Assembly (NCBI GenBank): GCA_026391755.1
Contig: JAPLDN010000435.1
Span: 1-7,416, forward strand
Reading direction: 5' to 3'
Origin: Bacteroidota bacterium
GTDB taxonomy: Bacteria > Bacteroidota > Bacteroidia > Bacteroidales > FEN-979
DNA length: 7,416 nucleotides
The position numbers were made by a program, and so were the translations under genes. This document shows positions 4,701-7,416 of the stretch, piece after piece; the first letter of the stretch is position 1, and the number at the start of each line of letters is the position of its first letter. The notes under the pieces were generated by a model. It saw only the letters and a program-made list of their open reading frames with translations, had not been told where the DNA came from and did no database searches.

Positions 4701-5981
4701 ATGAAAATTAAAAAGATACAGGCATTTGAAATCTTGGATTCTCGTGGAAATCCAACAGTGGAAGCTTTCCTTGAACTGGAGAACGGAATGACAGGTCATG
4801 CTATGGTGCCAAGTGGTGCTTCAACAGGTGAAAGAGAGGCTTGTGAACTTAGGGACGGCGACAAGAAACGATATGGAGGCAAAGGTGTTTTGAAAGCAGT
4901 TGAGAATGTAAATAGGGTCATCGCCCAAGAGATTCAAGGTAAATCATTCAATAACCAACAGGAACTTGATTTAATAATGGTGAGTTTGGATGGAACTCCA
5001 AATAAATCAAAGTTGGGTGCAAATGCTATCCTCTCCGTTTCAATGGCATATTCCCGAGCCAGAGCGAAAGAAATGGGGATTCCATTGTATCAATATTTGG
5101 GTGGAGAAAAAGCACATCTTCTCCCCGTTCCCTGTATGAATGTAATTAATGGTGGTGCTCATGCTGATAACAATGTGGATTTTCAGGAGTTCATGATAGC
5201 ACCTCATAATGCCTCTTCATTCACGGAATCAATCCGAATGGGAATCGAGGTATTTCACACTTTGAAAACAGTGCTGAAACTTAAAAATTATAACACAGGC
5301 ATCGGTGATGAGGGTGGATTTGCACCCAATCTTAAATCAAATGAAGAAGCCGTGGAAGTTATACTTGAGGCTATTGTCAAAGCCGGATACCAACCGGGAA
5401 CAGATGTAAGTATTTGTCTTGACCCAGCGACCAGTGAAATGTGGGAAGACGGCAAGTACAAATTCTCAAAAAGTTCAGGAAAGTTAATATCAAGTGATGA
5501 AATGATTAAACTTTGGGAATCATGGGTGAATCAGTACCCGATTGTCTTACTTGAAGATGGATTGGCTGAGAACGATTGGAATGGTTGGCAAAATCTTACA
5601 CAGGTACTTGGAAAGAAAATTGAAATAGTTGGGGATGATATTTTCTGTACAAATAAAAAGATTTTAGCAGAGGGTATTTCCAAGGGTGTAGCTAATTCCA
5701 TCCTGATTAAATTGAATCAAATATGTACGGTAACTGAGACACTTGAAACCATTGAACTTGCCTATCAAAACGGTTATAATGCATTTGTATCACATCGAAG
5801 TGGAGAAACCCCTGACAGTTTTATCTCTGACCTTACAGTTGCTGTGAATGTAGGTCATTTAAAGACTGGTAGCGGGTGCCGAGGAGAAAGAATTGAGAAG
5901 TTCAATCAATTAATGAGGATTGAGCGAGAACTTGGAGATAAATCTAAATTTGCCGGGATTAAGGCGTTTTTGAATAGTTGA
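4701..5981 (+). CDS. eno: Enolase (phosphopyruvate hydratase)
   Basis: A complete 426-residue enolase, normal length, which converts 2-phosphoglycerate to phosphoenolpyruvate in glycolysis. Visible are the mobile loop PSGAST (37-42), H154 in GGAHADNN, E163 in FQEFMI, E204 in GDEGG, metal ligands D241, E285 and D312, catalytic K337, the HRSGET loop with H365, and K388. All appear intact. Departures: C342 where the signature motif (ILIKLNQIGT) has Gly or Ala, a proline after GET (residue 371) where many bacteria have GETED, and KTGSGCRGER (388-397) where KTGxxSRSER is usual. It is divergent from the riboswitch-controlled antiporter. Enolase is inhibited by fluoride (with phosphate) and is a known fluoride-riboswitch gene, so this is plausibly an extra, fluoride-related copy rather than the housekeeping one. 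The aptamer is on the opposite strand and would not be in this mRNA. An A-rich leader without Shine-Dalgarno precedes the ATG. Confidence 0.95.
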   Translation: MKIKKIQAFEILDSRGNPTVEAFLELENGMTGHAMVPSGASTGEREACELRDGDKKRYGGKGVLKAVENVNRVIAQEIQGKSFNNQQELDLIMVSLDGTPNKSKLGANAILSVSMAYSRARAKEMGIPLYQYLGGEKAHLLPVPCMNVINGGAHADNNVDFQEFMIAPHNASSFTESIRMGIEVFHTLKTVLKLKNYNTGIGDEGGFAPNLKSNEEAVEVILEAIVKAGYQPGTDVSICLDPATSEMWEDGKYKFSKSSGKLISSDEMIKLWESWVNQYPIVLLEDGLAENDWNGWQNLTQVLGKKIEIVGDDIFCTNKKILAEGISKGVANSILIKLNQICTVTETLETIELAYQNGYNAFVSHRSGETPDSFISDLTVAVNVGHLKTGSGCRGERIEKFNQLMRIERELGDKSKFAGIKAFLNS

Positions 5982-6011
5982 TAACAATAAATGATTTGAA
6001 ATTTCTTCAAG

Positions 6012-6041
6012 GAAAGACTGCCTGAAATCTGTCTTTCTTTT
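6012..6041 (+). terminator. Probable intrinsic terminator after enolase
   Basis: GAAAGAC (6012-6018) pairs with GTCTTTC (6031-6037), followed by TTTT. The stem begins 30 bp after the enolase stop codon. The 12-base loop is long and the stem weak, so confidence is moderate. Confidence 0.55.
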
Positions 6042-6053
6042 GGAAATATTTTG

Positions 6054-6220
6054 CCTTATCCACTGGTTGACAACCCTCACTCAGCACCCTGATTTTCTGT
6101 AACATGCAGTATATGAGCTACCTAATTTGCCGTCGCTGCACACTACTCTGACCAATTATCTAAATTAGAATCATTCCAGATTACCTCAAAGTGGTTGATT
6201 TTATTGAGGAAATGGATGGG
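6054..6220 (+). repeat. Dispersed repeat, copy 3 (long form, about 167 bp)
   Basis: The same orientation and extent as 3199-3367, from CCTTATCCACTGGTTG to GGAAATGGATGGG. A 1-base loss near 6164 (TAAATTAG against TAACTTTAG) breaks the short + frame that copies 1 and 2 keep, so any coding role is lost in this copy. It lies 28 bp from the SDR gene's stop codon. With copy 2 it forms direct repeats around the antiporter-enolase block. Confidence 0.9.
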
Positions 6221-6247
6221 TCCTCCATAGATGCCTTCGTGTAAGGC

Positions 6248-7186
6248 TTACATTGAATATCCATTCAAGGGCAGCATTGCAGGTTTAAAATTGACACCTA
6301 AGTCTTTTTTTACTAACTCGTTGCTATAAAATATTTTGGGTTTGCCAATTGGAGGTTGGTTGTTAAGCATTAACGTCACATCAGATACCCGATAACTTTC
6401 GCTTGACAATAAATAGTTTTTCCCATGAATATTTTTTGTTATTGCGGCTTTGTATATAGCTTCGGAAACGTCTGCAACATCGACTACTGCGAAGTATACA
6501 TTATTGTTATACAACATTTCAATAAATGGATTTGGAGCAATTTTATTTTTAAAAAGAAATTGCAGGCCAGTTGAAGTAGAGTCCTGTCTTGTTGATAATG
6601 ATTTCCCCATTACTCCAACAGGTGAAACGGATGTAATTTCAAAACTTAGGTTTGGATTGTCGGCAACGAATTTACTGACAGTTTGATTGGCAATGAATTT
6701 TGCCTGTCCATATGGATGACTTTGTTCGCTCATAAAAGGTCCGTCATCTTCATTGAATTTGTCGTCTTCACTTTTATTTTCCGGATTAAGAGGAAAATTC
6801 GTGTTGTAAGTGGCAACAGATGCAATGAAAACCACCTTTTCAATTCCTGGTGTTTTTTGAACTACTTCAAGAAAGTTGACAGTTCCCCTGATAGTCGGGT
6901 CAAACAATTCAGCTTGCGGATCTTTCACATCAAGTTGGAAAGGAGTTCCACCGTGAATAATAATATCACAACCCTGCACAAATTCAACAAGTTCGGATTT
7001 ATTCTCAACATTAAGTTGAACAATTTCCAAATCTTCAGCGTTTTGAAACCGTTGTAAATGTTCATATTTCTCTTTTTTGGAAATATCTGTAACAGATACT
7101 TTGACTTTGTAACCTTCACTCAAAAACTTCCGGGTGTTATAGCTTCCAATAAAGCCTGAACCTCCAATGATGCATGCTTTTTTCAT
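6248..7186 (-). CDS. NAD(P)-dependent extended SDR (epimerase / dihydroflavonol-reductase-like)
   Basis: A complete 312-residue extended short-chain dehydrogenase/reductase. The N-terminal Rossmann motif is GGSGFIGS (8-15). S123 in IASVATY and the Y159-GQA-K163 pair form the expected Ser-Tyr-Lys active site, and SPVGVMG (188-194) follows as in dihydroflavonol-4-reductase-like aldehyde/ketone reductases and NAD-dependent epimerases. The C-terminal third (substrate domain) is divergent, so the substrate cannot be named. It is a soluble cytoplasmic enzyme. It stands alone on its strand, with its 3' end against repeat copy 3 and its 5' end facing an empty region. No Shine-Dalgarno sequence precedes the ATG. 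A TAATTTTA about 20 bp upstream is a one-mismatch -7 box. No link to the fluoride module is evident. Confidence 0.85.
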   Translation of the reverse strand: MKKACIIGGSGFIGSYNTRKFLSEGYKVKVSVTDISKKEKYEHLQRFQNAEDLEIVQLNVENKSELVEFVQGCDIIIHGGTPFQLDVKDPQAELFDPTIRGTVNFLEVVQKTPGIEKVVFIASVATYNTNFPLNPENKSEDDKFNEDDGPFMSEQSHPYGQAKFIANQTVSKFVADNPNLSFEITSVSPVGVMGKSLSTRQDSTSTGLQFLFKNKIAPNPFIEMLYNNNVYFAVVDVADVSEAIYKAAITKNIHGKNYLLSSESYRVSDVTLMLNNQPPIGKPKIFYSNELVKKDLGVNFKPAMLPLNGYSM

Positions 7187-7416
7187 TTTGTCTATTATTT
7201 ATCGTTAAAATTATTTGTCTGATTAGGATTGATAACTGTTGTCATTTGTTCTAAATGAAGTATCCTGTTTTGTTAAAAGGATAAACCTACCGAATGCAAA
7301 TCGATAAATTCGTATAATCCGACAAATTTAATGTTATTTAGTCTAAATATACTTTCCCTACATGAATAATTTGTAATTCTATTCATATTGACTGAATACC
7401 ACACTATTGACTTAAT
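7187..7416. other. Right-end intergenic region with an inverted repeat
   Basis: 230 bp, AT-rich, with no open frame that looks like a gene. An inverted repeat ATGAATA (7362-7368) and TATTCAT (7380-7386), with an 11-base spacer, could be an operator or small hairpin. If the block plan seen elsewhere holds, a + strand gene may start beyond the window; this is only a guess. Confidence 0.4.

Noticed and set aside
4701..5981. Enolase as a degraded or inactive copy
   Set aside because: The frame is complete, the length is normal and all catalytic and metal-binding residues are present.
1801..6220. The three repeats as a CRISPR array
   Set aside because: They are kilobases apart, vary in length and have genes between them. 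There are no spacers or cas genes.
6450..7057. Plus-strand open frames opposite the SDR gene
   Set aside because: They are mirror frames of a well-supported SDR gene with no family resemblance and an abnormal composition.

Overview
The window looks like chromosomal DNA of a Bacteroidota bacterium. It opens with the tail of a protein that ends in a type IX secretion C-terminal sorting signal. Several gene starts follow TAnnTTTG-type promoter boxes, most starts lack a Shine-Dalgarno sequence, and the DNA is AT-rich with long intergenic gaps. No rRNA, tRNA, CRISPR array or intact insertion sequence was seen. The genus cannot be told from the sequence.

Layout. (1) 1-527: end of a T9SS cargo gene (+), convergent with a small FMN-binding split-barrel protein (-). 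(2) 528-1740: a long gene-poor stretch, then a two-gene MntA/HepT (MNT nucleotidyltransferase / HEPN RNase) toxin-antitoxin module. It has its own Bacteroidota promoter and apparently a leaderless first gene, and its GC-richer flanks resemble recombination sites of the integron attC kind. (3) 1747-3070: a two-way terminator, a short repeat (copy 1), a 4-oxalocrotonate tautomerase-like gene and a four-helix membrane protein (-), divergent from an HxlR-family regulator (+). The shared promoter region holds candidate operator dyads. (4) 3199-6220: a block bounded by two direct repeats of about 168 bp (copies 2 and 3). It contains a CPA2-type cation/proton antiporter (-) and a complete enolase (+), transcribed divergently. 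(5) 6248-7416: an NAD(P)-dependent extended SDR reductase (-) and an empty right flank.

The main result is a clear fluoride riboswitch (crcB motif) at 4516-4594 on the minus strand, directly upstream of the antiporter. The 3' strand of its P1 helix can instead pair with the antiporter's AAGGAG ribosome-binding site, which gives a simple translational ON switch for fluoride. Enolase is a classic fluoride-inhibited enzyme, so antiporter, riboswitch and enolase together read as a fluoride-tolerance module: export of the ion plus supply of its target. The enolase keeps every catalytic residue checked but differs at two normally conserved spots. The direct repeats on both sides suggest that the module could be gained, lost or amplified as a unit.

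Three copies of the short repeat lie in the same orientation, each in a convergent intergenic gap just past the stop codon of a minus-strand gene. They divide the right-hand two thirds of the window into blocks that are each transcribed outward from the middle. That is the least explained structure here.
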